DNA of 64,000 nucleotides from Oceanospirillaceae bacterium (GCA_029938085.1 JAPYOS010000003.1:124001-188000), one strand, 5' to 3'. Positions 1 to 9,505 are shown, numbered from the stretch's first letter. The notes: a model not told the origin generated them from the letters alone. Numbers and translations are program-made.

Positions 1-1539
1 CATGCCAACAACAAAGTGTGTCTGCAGGTAACAGAAGGCAATATCCACGGTATTATTGGCGAAAATGGCGCGGGTAAATCCACGCTTATGAGCATTCTAT
101 ATGGCTTTTACCAAGCCGACGCAGGACAAATTGATGTATTAGGCAACACCTATATATTTACAGATTCCCATCATGCCATTGCTGCAGGCATTGGCATGGT
201 ACATCAGCATTTTATGCTGGTAGAAAACTTCACGGTATTAGAAAACGTGATTTTAGGCACTGAAGGCGGAGCATTGTTGGCCCATGGTTTGGCCGCAGCC
301 CGTAAAGAACTCACCCGTTTAGGCGAAGAGTATGGCCTCAAGGTCGATCTAGATGCCACTATTGATACCTTGTCTGTAGGTTTACAGCAACGTGTAGAAA
401 TTTTAAAAGCCCTTTATAAAGGCGCCAAGATACTGATTTTGGATGAGCCTACGGGTGTATTAACGCCGCAAGAAACAGCAGAACTGTTCCGAATTTTTTC
501 CACCCTAAAACAGCAGGGCGTGACTATTATGCTGATTACCCATAAATTACGGGAAATTATGAGTATTACTGACCAAGTGTCGGTCATGCGAGCGGGCCAG
601 ATGGTGGCCCACAGAAATACCTGTGACACAGACCGAGAAGAGTTGGCTGAGTTGATGGTAGGCCGCAAAGTATTGTTAAGTGTAGACAAAGGTGCCGCTA
701 ATGTTAGGGCTCCACTCATGCGTGTAAGCCGCTTAACAGTGGTTGATAGTCAGGGCGTAGAGCGCCTTAAAGACGTAAGTTTTGAGCTAAGAGCTGGCGA
801 AGTGTTAGGTGTGGCCGGCGTGTCTGGTAATGGTCAAACGGAATTACTGGAAGCCTTAGCAGGTATCATTCCAATCACCCAGGGTCACATTGAAGTTTTG
901 GGCATGGAGATGGATGACAAACACCCTTTAACTCCAGATATCTTACGTGGTTTAGGTTTGGCACATGTGCCAGAAGACCGACATCGTATGGGTTTGATTA
1001 CCGATTTTAGCGCCAGTGAATCGGCCTTATTAGGTTATCACACCGATGCGAACATTAACTCAGGCGTATGGCTTAGCAAAGCTAAAGTTGATGCCAATTG
1101 CCAGCAGCTGATGCAAGCCTTTGATGTGAGGCCCGCAGACCCCCAGCTTAAATCGGCCAACTTTTCCGGTGGCAATCAGCAAAAACTGATCTTGGCTCGT
1201 GAAATGGAGCGTAACCCTGAGGTATTGCTGATTGGGCAACCCACACGTGGCGTGGATATTGGGGCTATTGAATTTATTCATCAACGTATCATTGCTATGC
1301 GAGACGCAGGCAAAGCCGTGTTGTTGGTGTCTGTGGAGCTGGAAGAAATTATGTCCGTGAGTGATCGCATTATCGTTTTGTGCGACGGTGCCATTAGTGG
1401 TCGTATCAATGCCGAAGATGCCGATGAGCGCACTTTAGGAATGATGATGGCGAATGCCTTAGACCCGATAGATCCCTTACAAGCGATGAACGATGCTAAG
1501 TCATCATCTAATAGAACTGCCCAGGAACTCGACTTATGA
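1..1539 (+). CDS. Nucleoside ABC transporter ATP-binding protein (5' partial)
   Basis: This is the ATPase of a BMP-family nucleoside (simple-sugar/purine type) ABC importer. The frame is open to base 1 and residues before the GTG at 16 read like the usual family N-terminus, so the true start lies upstream of the window. Two nucleotide-binding domains are visible. The first has an intact Walker A (GENGAGKST, about nt 58-84) and Walker B (LILDEPT). The second has a degenerate Walker A (GVSGNGQTE, no lysine) and signature FSGGNQQK, which is normal for the RbsA/MglA/YufO class. It overlaps the next permease gene by 4 nt. The substrate is inferred from the nucleoside-catabolic genes downstream; a BMP-type binding lipoprotein is expected upstream. 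Confidence 0.93.
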   Translation, partial: HANNKVCLQVTEGNIHGIIGENGAGKSTLMSILYGFYQADAGQIDVLGNTYIFTDSHHAIAAGIGMVHQHFMLVENFTVLENVILGTEGGALLAHGLAAARKELTRLGEEYGLKVDLDATIDTLSVGLQQRVEILKALYKGAKILILDEPTGVLTPQETAELFRIFSTLKQQGVTIMLITHKLREIMSITDQVSVMRAGQMVAHRNTCDTDREELAELMVGRKVLLSVDKGAANVRAPLMRVSRLTVVDSQGVERLKDVSFELRAGEVLGVAGVSGNGQTELLEALAGIIPITQGHIEVLGMEMDDKHPLTPDILRGLGLAHVPEDRHRMGLITDFSASESALLGYHTDANINSGVWLSKAKVDANCQQLMQAFDVRPADPQLKSANFSGGNQQKLILAREMERNPEVLLIGQPTRGVDIGAIEFIHQRIIAMRDAGKAVLLVSVELEEIMSVSDRIIVLCDGAISGRINAEDADERTLGMMMANALDPIDPLQAMNDAKSSSNRTAQELDL

Positions 1540-2657
1540 ATCGCGAAAATCGCATTACCTGGATTAACCGATTGTTACTGCCAGTGCTTAATGTATTGAC
1601 AGCTTTTGCCGTGACCGCCGTGGTGTTTTGGCTCATCGACGTTAACCCTCTAGAGGCCGCTGAAATACTGCTCTATGGGGCCTTTGGTTATGAAGAAGGG
1701 ATTGGCTATACCATTTATTACACCACTAATTTTATTTTCACAGGTTTGGCTGTAGCGGTCGCGTTTCATGCGGGCTTATTCAATATTGGTGGAGAAGGAC
1801 AAGCTTACATAGGTGGGTTAGGTGCAGGTCTAGCCATCTTTATGCTTGATCCAACCTTAGGTGCTTGGCTGTTTATCCCTGCCAGTATCATTGGCGCTTT
1901 GTTGTTTGGCGCCTTATGGGCATTAATTCCGGCCTACTTGCAGGCTTATCGCGGTAGTCATATTGTCATTACCACCATTATGTTCAACTTTTTAGCGGCG
2001 TCATTGATGGTCTATTTGATGGTGCATGTATTGCGTGAAATGGGCCAGATGACGCCACAGAGCGAATTGTTTCCAACCAATGCGTGGATGCCTTTTGTGC
2101 ATGATGTAGCTGCCGGTATGGGGTACTCCATAGAAGCATCGCCGTTGAATTTGTCGGTGTTATTGGCCCTCGTTTGTGCTGTGGCGGTGTGGTTCTTTTT
2201 GTGGCAAACCCGTTGGGGCTATGCCATTCGTGCCACCGGTAAAAATAGTACGGCGGCGGTGTATGGGGGTATCAAACCCAAGCGCGTGATTATCGTGGCC
2301 ATGTGTATTTCTGGTGCTTTAGCCGGTTTAGTGAGTATTAACGAATTAGTGGGCTATCAACATCGCTTAGTCATGGACTTTCATCTTGGCTACGGTTTTG
2401 GCGGCATCGCAGTGGCACTGATGGGGCGTAATCATCCGGTGGGGATTATTGTGGCGGCGTTATTATTTGGTACTTTGTATCAAGGCGGCGCAGAGTTGGC
2501 ATTTGAAATGAGTGGGGTGTCGCGCGATATCGTAGTGGTGATGCAAGGTTTAGTTATTCTGTTTTGTGGTGCGTTAGAGTACATGTACCGGCCTTGGTTG
2601 ATACGGACTTTGGCGCCTGTAGCCCAGCAGATTAGCGCGGCAGGAGTTACTGTATGA
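1536..2657 (+). CDS. Nucleoside ABC transporter permease (first subunit, YufP/NupP type)
   Basis: A 373-residue inner-membrane permease of the BPD_transp_2 family. It has a short cytoplasmic N-terminus, a first membrane segment near residues 15-35 and about eight to ten further hydrophobic segments. The stretch around FNIGGEGQAYIGG is the conserved family signature. The ATG overlaps the stop of the ATPase gene (ATGA) and its own stop overlaps the second permease by 4 nt, so the three transporter genes are translationally coupled. It should form a heterodimeric pore with the product of the next gene. The nucleoside substrate is inferred from the operon, not from the protein itself. Confidence 0.92.
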   Translation: MNRENRITWINRLLLPVLNVLTAFAVTAVVFWLIDVNPLEAAEILLYGAFGYEEGIGYTIYYTTNFIFTGLAVAVAFHAGLFNIGGEGQAYIGGLGAGLAIFMLDPTLGAWLFIPASIIGALLFGALWALIPAYLQAYRGSHIVITTIMFNFLAASLMVYLMVHVLREMGQMTPQSELFPTNAWMPFVHDVAAGMGYSIEASPLNLSVLLALVCAVAVWFFLWQTRWGYAIRATGKNSTAAVYGGIKPKRVIIVAMCISGALAGLVSINELVGYQHRLVMDFHLGYGFGGIAVALMGRNHPVGIIVAALLFGTLYQGGAELAFEMSGVSRDIVVVMQGLVILFCGALEYMYRPWLIRTLAPVAQQISAAGVTV

Positions 2658-3628
2658 GCGATCTATTGTTAACGCTGTTGCTGACCTTAGATGCCACATT
2701 AAGGGTGTCTTCGCCATTGATTTTGGCCGCCATGGCCGGGCTGTTCTCTGAGCGGGCAGGCGTAGTGGACATTGGTCTAGAAGGAAAGATGCTGGCTGCA
2801 GCCTTTGCTGCTGCGAGTGTGGCTGCCGTGTTTGGTTCACCGTGGTTGGGTTTGGCAGCGGCTATCGTCGCTTCGTGTTGCCTGGCGCTGCTACACGGTT
2901 TTGCCACCATTACCCACCGTGGTGATCAAATTGTCAGTGGTGTCGCCATTAATATATTGGCTGCGGGTTTAACCATAATTTTGGGTTTGGCGTGGTTCCA
3001 CCAAGGTGGTTTAACACCCGCGTTAAACAACGAATCACGGTTTCTCTCAATTACCTTACCTTATGCAGAACAGCTGGCCTTTATTCCTGTGCTTGGACCT
3101 ATTTATAAAGAGTTGATTAGTGGCCATAACATTTTAGTGTATGTGGCGTTTGCTGTGGTGCCGTTGGTTTGGTGGGTAGTGTTTCGCACCCGGTTTGGTT
3201 TGCGTCTGCGCGCTGTGGGCGAAAACCCTAAAGCCGTTGATACCGCCGGCCTTTCGGTGATCAAGTTACGTTACCAGGCACTCATCGTAGGTGGCATTTT
3301 GTGTGGCATTGCTGGAGCCTACATAGGTACTGCTTATAATGCTCAATTTACCCGCGACATGACGGCTGGGCAGGGTTTTATTGCTTTGGCAGCGCTGATC
3401 TTTGGTAAATGGCGACCTTTAACGGTGATGTTAGCGTGTTTGTTATTTGGTTTCTTAGATGCGTTAGCTGTACGCCTTCAGGGTGTACAAATAGAAGGTT
3501 TTGGGGTGATTCCAGTACAATTAATAGAAGCCGCTCCGTATATATTAACGGTGGTTTTGTTAGCTGGATTTATCGGTCGTGCAATTCCACCCAAAGCGGT
3601 GGGTACCGCTTATGTGAAGGAGCGCTGA
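2654..3628 (+). CDS. Nucleoside ABC transporter permease (second subunit, YufQ/NupQ type)
   Basis: A 324-residue polytopic permease of the same family as the preceding gene but shorter, as is usual for the second subunit. The family hallmark ERAGVVDIGLEGKML lies near residues 33-47 and GLRLRAVGENPKAVDTAG near 183-200. The start ATG overlaps the previous stop (ATGA). The gene ends one base before the GTG of the cytidine deaminase, so import and catabolism are in one transcript. Confidence 0.92.
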   Translation: MSDLLLTLLLTLDATLRVSSPLILAAMAGLFSERAGVVDIGLEGKMLAAAFAAASVAAVFGSPWLGLAAAIVASCCLALLHGFATITHRGDQIVSGVAINILAAGLTIILGLAWFHQGGLTPALNNESRFLSITLPYAEQLAFIPVLGPIYKELISGHNILVYVAFAVVPLVWWVVFRTRFGLRLRAVGENPKAVDTAGLSVIKLRYQALIVGGILCGIAGAYIGTAYNAQFTRDMTAGQGFIALAALIFGKWRPLTVMLACLLFGFLDALAVRLQGVQIEGFGVIPVQLIEAAPYILTVVLLAGFIGRAIPPKAVGTAYVKER

Positions 3629-3629
3629 C

Positions 3630-4055
3630 GTGCCTGTTGTAGATCAAAACAAAGATTCATCGCTAGACTCAAACTACCTTGCGGCCGTTAAACAGGCCAT
3701 GGGTAAAGCCTATGCGCCCTATTCAAATTATCCGGTAGGTGCCTTGGTTGTAACCGAAGATGGCCAAACATTTGCTGGCTGTAATGTTGAAAATGCCAGT
3801 TACCCAGAAGGCCATTGTGCCGAGACGGCCGCTATTGCAGCCATGGTGTTAGCTGGCCATCAACGCATTAAACAAATATATATTATGAGCCAAGACCAGC
3901 AAGGCGCCACTCCGTGTGGTGGCTGCCGTCAGCGCATTCGCGAATTTGCAGATGCCCAAACCCCGGTTATTTTGTGTTCTCCAACCGGCGTGCAACAACG
4001 CCGACATCTTGCAGAATTATTGCCCCACGCATTTGGGCCGGAGTTTTTATCATGA
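3630..4055 (+). CDS. cdd: Cytidine deaminase
   Basis: This 141-residue protein has the length of the small homotetrameric cytidine deaminases. It hydrolyses cytidine or deoxycytidine to uridine or deoxyuridine plus ammonia. Visible motifs are GCNVENASYPEGHCAETAA, which holds the first zinc cysteine and the catalytic glutamate, and PCGGCRQ with the other two zinc cysteines. GTG is the start: it sits one base after the permease stop and no better ATG lies upstream. The stop overlaps the purine nucleoside phosphorylase start (ATGA). It supplies uridine or deoxyuridine to the phosphorylase step of the same operon. Confidence 0.95.
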   Translation: MPVVDQNKDSSLDSNYLAAVKQAMGKAYAPYSNYPVGALVVTEDGQTFAGCNVENASYPEGHCAETAAIAAMVLAGHQRIKQIYIMSQDQQGATPCGGCRQRIREFADAQTPVILCSPTGVQQRRHLAELLPHAFGPEFLS

Positions 4056-4867
4056 GTCAGGTTGAAGCCTGTTTAGCTGTTATTCATCAAGCTGCCAAAG
4101 GGTTTGTTCCTCAAGTGGGCATGGTGCTAGGTTCTGGGCTAGGCCCTTTTGCCGATCAAGTGGACGCCTTGGTCAGCATTAGCTTTGATGACCTACCAGG
4201 GTTTCCCCAAGCTGGCGTAGGCGGGCACGCGGGCCGCTTAGTATTGGGGCACGTTGGTGGCACTCGGGTGGCCGTATTGCAAGGCCGAGCACATTATTAT
4301 GAACATGGCCAAGCCGATGTGATGGCGGTGGCGATTCAAACCTTTAAAGCCATGGGCTGCGAAGCCCTAGTGTTGACCAATGCCGCCGGTAGCATGGTGG
4401 AAGAAGCTGGCCCAGGTAGTGTAATGCTGCTCACAGACCACATTAATATGACTGGGGTGTCACCCTTATTTGGGGCTCAGGGAAATACGCGCTTTGTAGA
4501 CATGACGCAGGCCTACCACCATGGTATGAACGACGCGATGCGTAGTGCTGCTCGAGCCAATCACGTGACCTTACATGAAGGTGTTTATGCATGGATGTGT
4601 GGTCCTCATTTTGAAACCCCAGCTGAGATTCGAGCACTTAAAATATTAGGCGCTCAAGCTGTGGGGATGTCTACCGTGCCAGAAGTGATTCTAGCGCGTC
4701 ACCAAGGTTTACCTTTGTGTGCATTATCGATCGTTACAAACTATGCTGCGGGCATGAGTCCAACGCCGTTAAGTCATGAACAAACGATTGAATACGCGGC
4801 CTTAGCCACCCATGCCGTAGAGTCCTTGCTCAACGCCTTTTTGCAAGGCTACGAGACGCCCGCGTGA
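4052..4867 (+). CDS. Purine nucleoside phosphorylase (family 2, PunA/XapA type)
   Basis: The enzyme cleaves purine (deoxy)nucleosides with phosphate to a base and (deoxy)ribose 1-phosphate. The frame is open further upstream, but that part overlaps cdd. The ATG at 4052 overlaps the cdd stop and gives 271 residues, the usual length of the trimeric PNP/MTAP family. Motifs: phosphate loop MVLGSGLG near residue 25, GRAHYYEHG near 84, and VGMSTVPEVILARHQ near 205 followed by TNYAAGMS. The stop overlaps the GTG start of deoA. This is the trimeric class, not the hexameric DeoD class. Confidence 0.94.
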   Translation: MSQVEACLAVIHQAAKGFVPQVGMVLGSGLGPFADQVDALVSISFDDLPGFPQAGVGGHAGRLVLGHVGGTRVAVLQGRAHYYEHGQADVMAVAIQTFKAMGCEALVLTNAAGSMVEEAGPGSVMLLTDHINMTGVSPLFGAQGNTRFVDMTQAYHHGMNDAMRSAARANHVTLHEGVYAWMCGPHFETPAEIRALKILGAQAVGMSTVPEVILARHQGLPLCALSIVTNYAAGMSPTPLSHEQTIEYAALATHAVESLLNAFLQGYETPA

Positions 4868-6198
4868 GCGCCGTCTTTTTGCCCCAAGAGCTAATTCGCA
4901 AAAAACGCGATGGTTTGGTTCTGAGCGATGCAGAAATTACCTTTTTAGTGCAAGGCATCACTAGCGGGCAATTATCAGACGCTCAGTTAGGCGCCTTTGC
5001 TATGGCAGTGTTTCAGCGCGGCATGACCATGCAAGAGCGTATTAGTTTAACGCAACAAATGATGCGCTCGGGCCAGGTACTTAGTTGGCAAGACATGGAC
5101 CTTAACGGTCCGGTGGTGGATAAACACTCTACCGGCGGTGTGGGTGATAAAGTTAGCCTCATGCTAGGCCCCATTGTTGCTGCTTGCGGCGCTTATGTAC
5201 CGATGATTTCTGGCCGAGGCTTAGGCCATACCGGCGGCACTCTAGATAAGTTTGAGAGTATTCCGGGCTACAACGCCATGCCTAGTCAAGCTGATTTTAA
5301 GGCTTTAGTGAAAACCACAGGCTGCGCCATTATTGGCCAAACAGCCCAGCTTGCGCCCGCCGACCAACGTTTTTATGCCACCCGTGACGTGACTGCAACG
5401 GTGGAGTCGATCGACTTAATTACCGCCTCTATATTGTCTAAAAAGTTGGCAGCGGGCTTAGGCGCTTTGGTCATGGATGTTAAAACTGGCAACGGTGCCT
5501 TTGCCGCAGCCATGCCGATGGCTCAAGAACTCGCTGAGAGCATATCCCAAGTGGCGACTGGCGCCGGTGTGCCAACGCGATGTTTGGTTACCGATATGAA
5601 TCAGGTATTGGGGCACAGTGTAGGCAATGCCGTGGAAATGATGGAGTGTATTGAATTTCTCCTCAACCCCTCTGCTGCCGACTCAAGGTTATTAGACTTG
5701 ACCCTCGACCTAGCAGCGCACATGTTAGAACTTAGCCAACTAGAACCTAACTTGGCCCAAGCTAGACGTAAAGCCGAATTAGCCCTGCAGCAAGGCTATG
5801 CAGCCCAAGTGTTTGCAGACATGGTAGTGGGTTTGGGTGGGCCTAGCGATTTGATGCAAAAGCCGACATATTACTTGCCTCAAGCCGAGCTGGTCGAGCC
5901 GATATTGGCCACCCATTCGGGCTATGTGAGTGCCATGGATGTGCGCTCAATTGGATTAACCATGGTGACTTTAAAAGCGGGTCGATCGGTTGCTAGCGAT
6001 AAAATCGATCATGCCGTAGGGTTAACCAAAATGGCTCAAATTGGTGACTATATAGAAGTTGGTGAGCCTTTGCTTTATGCTCACGCGCGCACCAGTGATC
6101 AGCTGCTTATGCTGCAGCAACAGGTGCCGCAGATGGTGCAACTAGACAGTCAATTGAAACCAGCTGCCGAGCTGGTAAAACAAATCATACAGGCCTAA
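4864..6198 (+). CDS. deoA: Thymidine phosphorylase
   Basis: A 444-residue thymidine/deoxyuridine phosphorylase (E. coli DeoA has 440 residues). It releases thymine or uracil and 2-deoxyribose 1-phosphate. The family signature around MISGRGLGHTGGTLDKFESI is near residues 117-136, and the phosphate-binding KHSTGGVGDKVS is just before it. The GTG start overlaps the stop of the upstream phosphorylase (GTGA), and deoB begins 2 nt after its stop. It feeds deoxyribose 1-phosphate to DeoB. Confidence 0.96.
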   Translation: MSAVFLPQELIRKKRDGLVLSDAEITFLVQGITSGQLSDAQLGAFAMAVFQRGMTMQERISLTQQMMRSGQVLSWQDMDLNGPVVDKHSTGGVGDKVSLMLGPIVAACGAYVPMISGRGLGHTGGTLDKFESIPGYNAMPSQADFKALVKTTGCAIIGQTAQLAPADQRFYATRDVTATVESIDLITASILSKKLAAGLGALVMDVKTGNGAFAAAMPMAQELAESISQVATGAGVPTRCLVTDMNQVLGHSVGNAVEMMECIEFLLNPSAADSRLLDLTLDLAAHMLELSQLEPNLAQARRKAELALQQGYAAQVFADMVVGLGGPSDLMQKPTYYLPQAELVEPILATHSGYVSAMDVRSIGLTMVTLKAGRSVASDKIDHAVGLTKMAQIGDYIEVGEPLLYAHARTSDQLLMLQQQVPQMVQLDSQLKPAAELVKQIIQA

Positions 6199-6200
6199 TT

Positions 6201-7442
6201 ATGAGTCAGCCGATGCAGCGATCGATCATCATCATACTTGATTCCTTGGGTCTTGGCGCCAGCGCAGACGCGTCCAAGTATGGCGATCAAAATGCAGATA
6301 CCTTCGGCCATATTGTTGAAGCCTGTGCGCAGGGACACGCTGATAATGCACAGCGTCAAGGCCCGTTAAAAATCCCCAACCTATTGCGCTGGGGTTTAGG
6401 TGCGGCAGCTGTTGGCAGCCGTAAGGCAGCGTTACCCTTGGCCACCCATGATTTGCTTGAGGGTGCATACGGCCACGCCGTAGAAGTGAGTAGCGGTAAA
6501 GACACCCCCAGTGGACATTGGGAAATTTGTGGCTTACCGGTGCCGTTCGAATGGGGTACTTTTCCCCAGCAAGACAACTGTTTTCCTCAACCACTGATGC
6601 AAGATCTACAAACCCTAGGTGGCATAGAAGGCACATTAGCTAATAAACACGGCTCTGGCACCGACATATTGGCACAGTTTGGTGAGCAACACATACATAC
6701 CGGTTTGCCAATTTGTTATACTTCGGCCGATTCGGTGTTTCAAATTGCCGCCCATGAAGAACACTTTGGCCTAGAGCGACTGTATGCTTTGTGCGAGGTG
6801 GCGAAAAAGCTGGTAGATCCGCTTAATGTAACTCGGGTGATCGCGCGTCCATTTACCGGCACCTGCGCCGCGGATTTTAAGCGTACGGCCAACCGCAAAG
6901 ACTTAACTACGCCGCCTACTGGCCCTACGCTGCTTGATCATATTCAAGATCAGCAAGGGACCGTGGTATCAGTGGGAAAAGTGGGTGATATTTTTGCCCA
7001 TAAAGGCGTTAGCTATACGGTTAAGGGTGCTAACAATATGGCCTTGGTGGACCAGCTTTTGGATCAAATGGACAAGGTGAAACAAGGTTTGTTGTTCGTC
7101 AACTTGGTTGATTTTGATAGCCAATTTGGTCACCGCCGTGACGTCGCCGGTTATGCCAATGCGTTAGAGGAGTTTGATTTGCGCTTGTCCGAAATTGAAG
7201 CCAAGTTAGAACCGCAAGATTTGGTATTGCTCAGCGCCGACCATGGCTGTGATCCCACCTGGCCAGGGTCGGATCATACCCGTGAACACGTACCCGTGGT
7301 ATTTTTTGGCCACTATTGTGGTGCTCCGGTTAAAGCGTTTAACCTCGGTGAGAGAGCAAGCTTTGCTGACATGGGGCAAACCATAGCCCAACATTTAAAC
7401 CTAGTGCCATTAGCCTATGGCGATGCCTGCACTTTGAATTGA
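6201..7442 (+). CDS. deoB: Phosphopentomutase
   Basis: A 413-residue member of the alkaline-phosphatase superfamily, close to E. coli DeoB (407). It interconverts (deoxy)ribose 1-phosphate and 5-phosphate. The N-terminal metal and phosphate site (IIILDSLGLGASADA) and the C-terminal metal motif (SADHGCDPTWPGSDHTREH) are both intact. A ribosome-binding AGG precedes the ATG. The product of both phosphorylases is its substrate. The next step, DeoC aldolase, is not in the window and may lie upstream of the operon or elsewhere. Confidence 0.96.
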   Translation: MSQPMQRSIIIILDSLGLGASADASKYGDQNADTFGHIVEACAQGHADNAQRQGPLKIPNLLRWGLGAAAVGSRKAALPLATHDLLEGAYGHAVEVSSGKDTPSGHWEICGLPVPFEWGTFPQQDNCFPQPLMQDLQTLGGIEGTLANKHGSGTDILAQFGEQHIHTGLPICYTSADSVFQIAAHEEHFGLERLYALCEVAKKLVDPLNVTRVIARPFTGTCAADFKRTANRKDLTTPPTGPTLLDHIQDQQGTVVSVGKVGDIFAHKGVSYTVKGANNMALVDQLLDQMDKVKQGLLFVNLVDFDSQFGHRRDVAGYANALEEFDLRLSEIEAKLEPQDLVLLSADHGCDPTWPGSDHTREHVPVVFFGHYCGAPVKAFNLGERASFADMGQTIAQHLNLVPLAYGDACTLN

Positions 7443-7459
7443 TTGATAGAGTATTTTTA

Positions 7460-8458
7460 ATGCAACAAGACCTACAGACCCAGATCCAACAACTGCCTAA
7501 AGTCGAGCTTCACAGCCACCTAGAAGGCTGTATTCAACCCGATTTAGTGCGCACTATAGCTCAACGTAACGGCATTAGCCTGAAACAGGACCTCTTCACA
7601 GCCGACGACATGTTTGCTTGGTCGGACTTTGTTGGGTTTTTAAATGCCTACGATGAAGCCAGCTTTTGTTTGCGAAAGCCCCAAGACTACCGTGACATAA
7701 TGTACACCTATATGCAGCAATGTGCCGAGGAAGGTACCATTTATGCAGAAACCTTTATTTCACCAGACCACGCCGCCGCCGTTGGTATGAGCTACGAAGA
7801 CATGCTCTCTGGATGTGTTCAAGCCATTGATGACGCCGAGCGTGACTTTGGTATTGTTGGCCGTTTAATTATCTCTTGCGTGCGCCACTTAGGTCCAGAG
7901 CAAGCCGTAGTCGTGGCTCAACAACTTGCGGATAACTCGCACCCTTATATTGTAGGTTTTGGCATGGGCGGCAATGAATCTATGTTCACCCAGGCCGATT
8001 TTGCTCCCGCTTTTAACATTGCCGCTGCTGCCGGTTTTGCTTGTACGACTCACGCCGGTGAAGTGTTAGGCCCAGAAAGCGTATGGGATGCCATCGATAA
8101 TCTACCGGTAAGCCGTATTGGCCATGGCGTGCGCAGTGTGGAAGACCCCGCGCTTATGGTGGAGTTGGTTAAGCGGGGTATAGCCTTAGAGGTTTGCCCG
8201 GGCAGCAACATTGCCTTGTCTGTATGCCCAGACTTAGCCAGTCATCCACTTAACAAGATCCTTGAAGTAGGTATTAGTACCAGTTTAAATTCTGATGATC
8301 CACCGTTCTTCGCAACGACCGTGGGATCGGAGTATCAATCGGGTGCTCAAGACTTTGGTTTAGATCTACAACAGCTGCGTAATATCTCCCGTATGGCTAT
8401 GCAGGCTTCGTTTGCCGATGCTGATACCAAGGCGCGTTTGCTGGCGGTGATTGGTTAA
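7460..8458 (+). CDS. add: Adenosine deaminase
   Basis: A 332-residue adenosine deaminase of the metal-dependent amidohydrolase superfamily (E. coli Add has 333). It converts (deoxy)adenosine to (deoxy)inosine, the substrate of the purine phosphorylase in the operon. Motifs: zinc-binding HSHLEG near residue 16, THAGE in the middle, IGHGVRS, and the catalytic SLNSDDPPFF near the C-terminus. An in-frame TTG at 7439 overlaps the deoB stop, but the ATG at 7460 gives the family length. The next gene begins only 9 nt after the stop. Confidence 0.94.
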   Translation: MQQDLQTQIQQLPKVELHSHLEGCIQPDLVRTIAQRNGISLKQDLFTADDMFAWSDFVGFLNAYDEASFCLRKPQDYRDIMYTYMQQCAEEGTIYAETFISPDHAAAVGMSYEDMLSGCVQAIDDAERDFGIVGRLIISCVRHLGPEQAVVVAQQLADNSHPYIVGFGMGGNESMFTQADFAPAFNIAAAAGFACTTHAGEVLGPESVWDAIDNLPVSRIGHGVRSVEDPALMVELVKRGIALEVCPGSNIALSVCPDLASHPLNKILEVGISTSLNSDDPPFFATTVGSEYQSGAQDFGLDLQQLRNISRMAMQASFADADTKARLLAVIG

Positions 8459-8467
8459 AACTCACTC

Positions 8468-9505
8468 ATGAAGAGATTTTTGCTGCAAGACTCGACCAAT
8501 TATACCGATAGTGAATATCAGGATTACATCTTGCAAGGGGTGTCGCGCACGTTCGCTTTGACCATACCGCAGTTGCCAAAACAGCTGGAAGCGGTGGTGG
8601 GCAATGCCTACTTATGGTGCCGTATTGCCGATACTATTGAAGATGATCCGCACTTGGCGTTAGCCCTAAAGGTGAGCTTTAGCGACCAGTTGACGCAACT
8701 ATTAGCGGGCCATGGGTCAGCTGATGAATGGGCTTGCAAACTGCTGCCTCAACTCGACAGCGATACGGCTGCAGCGGAGCTCGATTTAATTGCTAATAGC
8801 CAGCGTATGCTGCGACTATTTTTGAGTTTTAAACCCGCCCAGCAGGCGATTATCCAACAATGTGTGGCCACCATGGTGCAAGGTATGATGCATTATCAAA
8901 GCCATCAGCCCCATGCTGGCCTGCCCGACTTACCGGCCCTCAACGACTATTGTTACCATGTGGCAGGCATTGTGGGTGAAATGCTCACCTTGCTCTATTG
9001 TGATTACTGCAGCAAAGTAAGGCAGCACCAAGACTTGTTAATGCCTTTGGCCGTGTCTTTTGGTCAAGGTTTACAAATGACCAATATTCTCAAGGACATT
9101 TGGCAGGACCAAAGCCGTGGTATTTGCTGGTTACCGCAAGACGTGTTTGGCCGCCACCATATTGAATTACAGGATTTACCAAGTCAGCGCACTGAAGTTG
9201 CATTTCAACAAGGGATGGCCGAGCTTGTGGCTATTGCCCATACACACTTACAGGATGCTATGCGTTACACGCTTATGCTGCCACGTTCAGAGCAGGGCTA
9301 TCGCAATTTTTGTTTGTGGGCGATTGGTATGGCCATGTTGACCTTAAAAAACATTCATCGTCGGCCAGATTTTGAGCACAGTTCGCAAATAAAAATATCC
9401 CGTAACAAGGTTAAAATTATCTTTGTGGTGACCCGTGTTATTGGCCGTAGTAACATGTTGGTGCGCTTGTTTTTTAAGCGCTTGGCCCGCGGTTTACCTG
9501 TATAG
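8468..9505 (+). CDS. Squalene/phytoene synthase family protein
   Basis: A 345-residue trans-isoprenyl diphosphate synthase (head-to-head type). Both aspartate-rich motifs are visible: RIADTIEDD near residues 54-62 and TNILKDIWQD near 203-212. GVSRTFALTIPQLP is near the N-terminus and RGICWLPQDV follows the second motif. By family, it condenses two farnesyl or geranylgeranyl diphosphates; the motifs look more squalene-synthase-like than CrtB-like. No hopanoid (hpn, shc) or carotenoid (crt) gene is in the window. It lies 9 nt after add and may share its transcript, though the function is unrelated. A basic C-terminus could mediate membrane association. Confidence 0.88.
   Translation: MKRFLLQDSTNYTDSEYQDYILQGVSRTFALTIPQLPKQLEAVVGNAYLWCRIADTIEDDPHLALALKVSFSDQLTQLLAGHGSADEWACKLLPQLDSDTAAAELDLIANSQRMLRLFLSFKPAQQAIIQQCVATMVQGMMHYQSHQPHAGLPDLPALNDYCYHVAGIVGEMLTLLYCDYCSKVRQHQDLLMPLAVSFGQGLQMTNILKDIWQDQSRGICWLPQDVFGRHHIELQDLPSQRTEVAFQQGMAELVAIAHTHLQDAMRYTLMLPRSEQGYRNFCLWAIGMAMLTLKNIHRRPDFEHSSQIKISRNKVKIIFVVTRVIGRSNMLVRLFFKRLARGLPV

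Noticed and set aside
3914-4051. N-terminal extension of the purine nucleoside phosphorylase
   Set aside because: It lies inside cdd in another frame; the ATG at 4052 overlaps the cdd stop and gives the family length.
7439-7459. TTG start giving seven extra residues to adenosine deaminase
   Set aside because: The ATG at 7460 matches the usual length of Add; the extra residues are not family-like.
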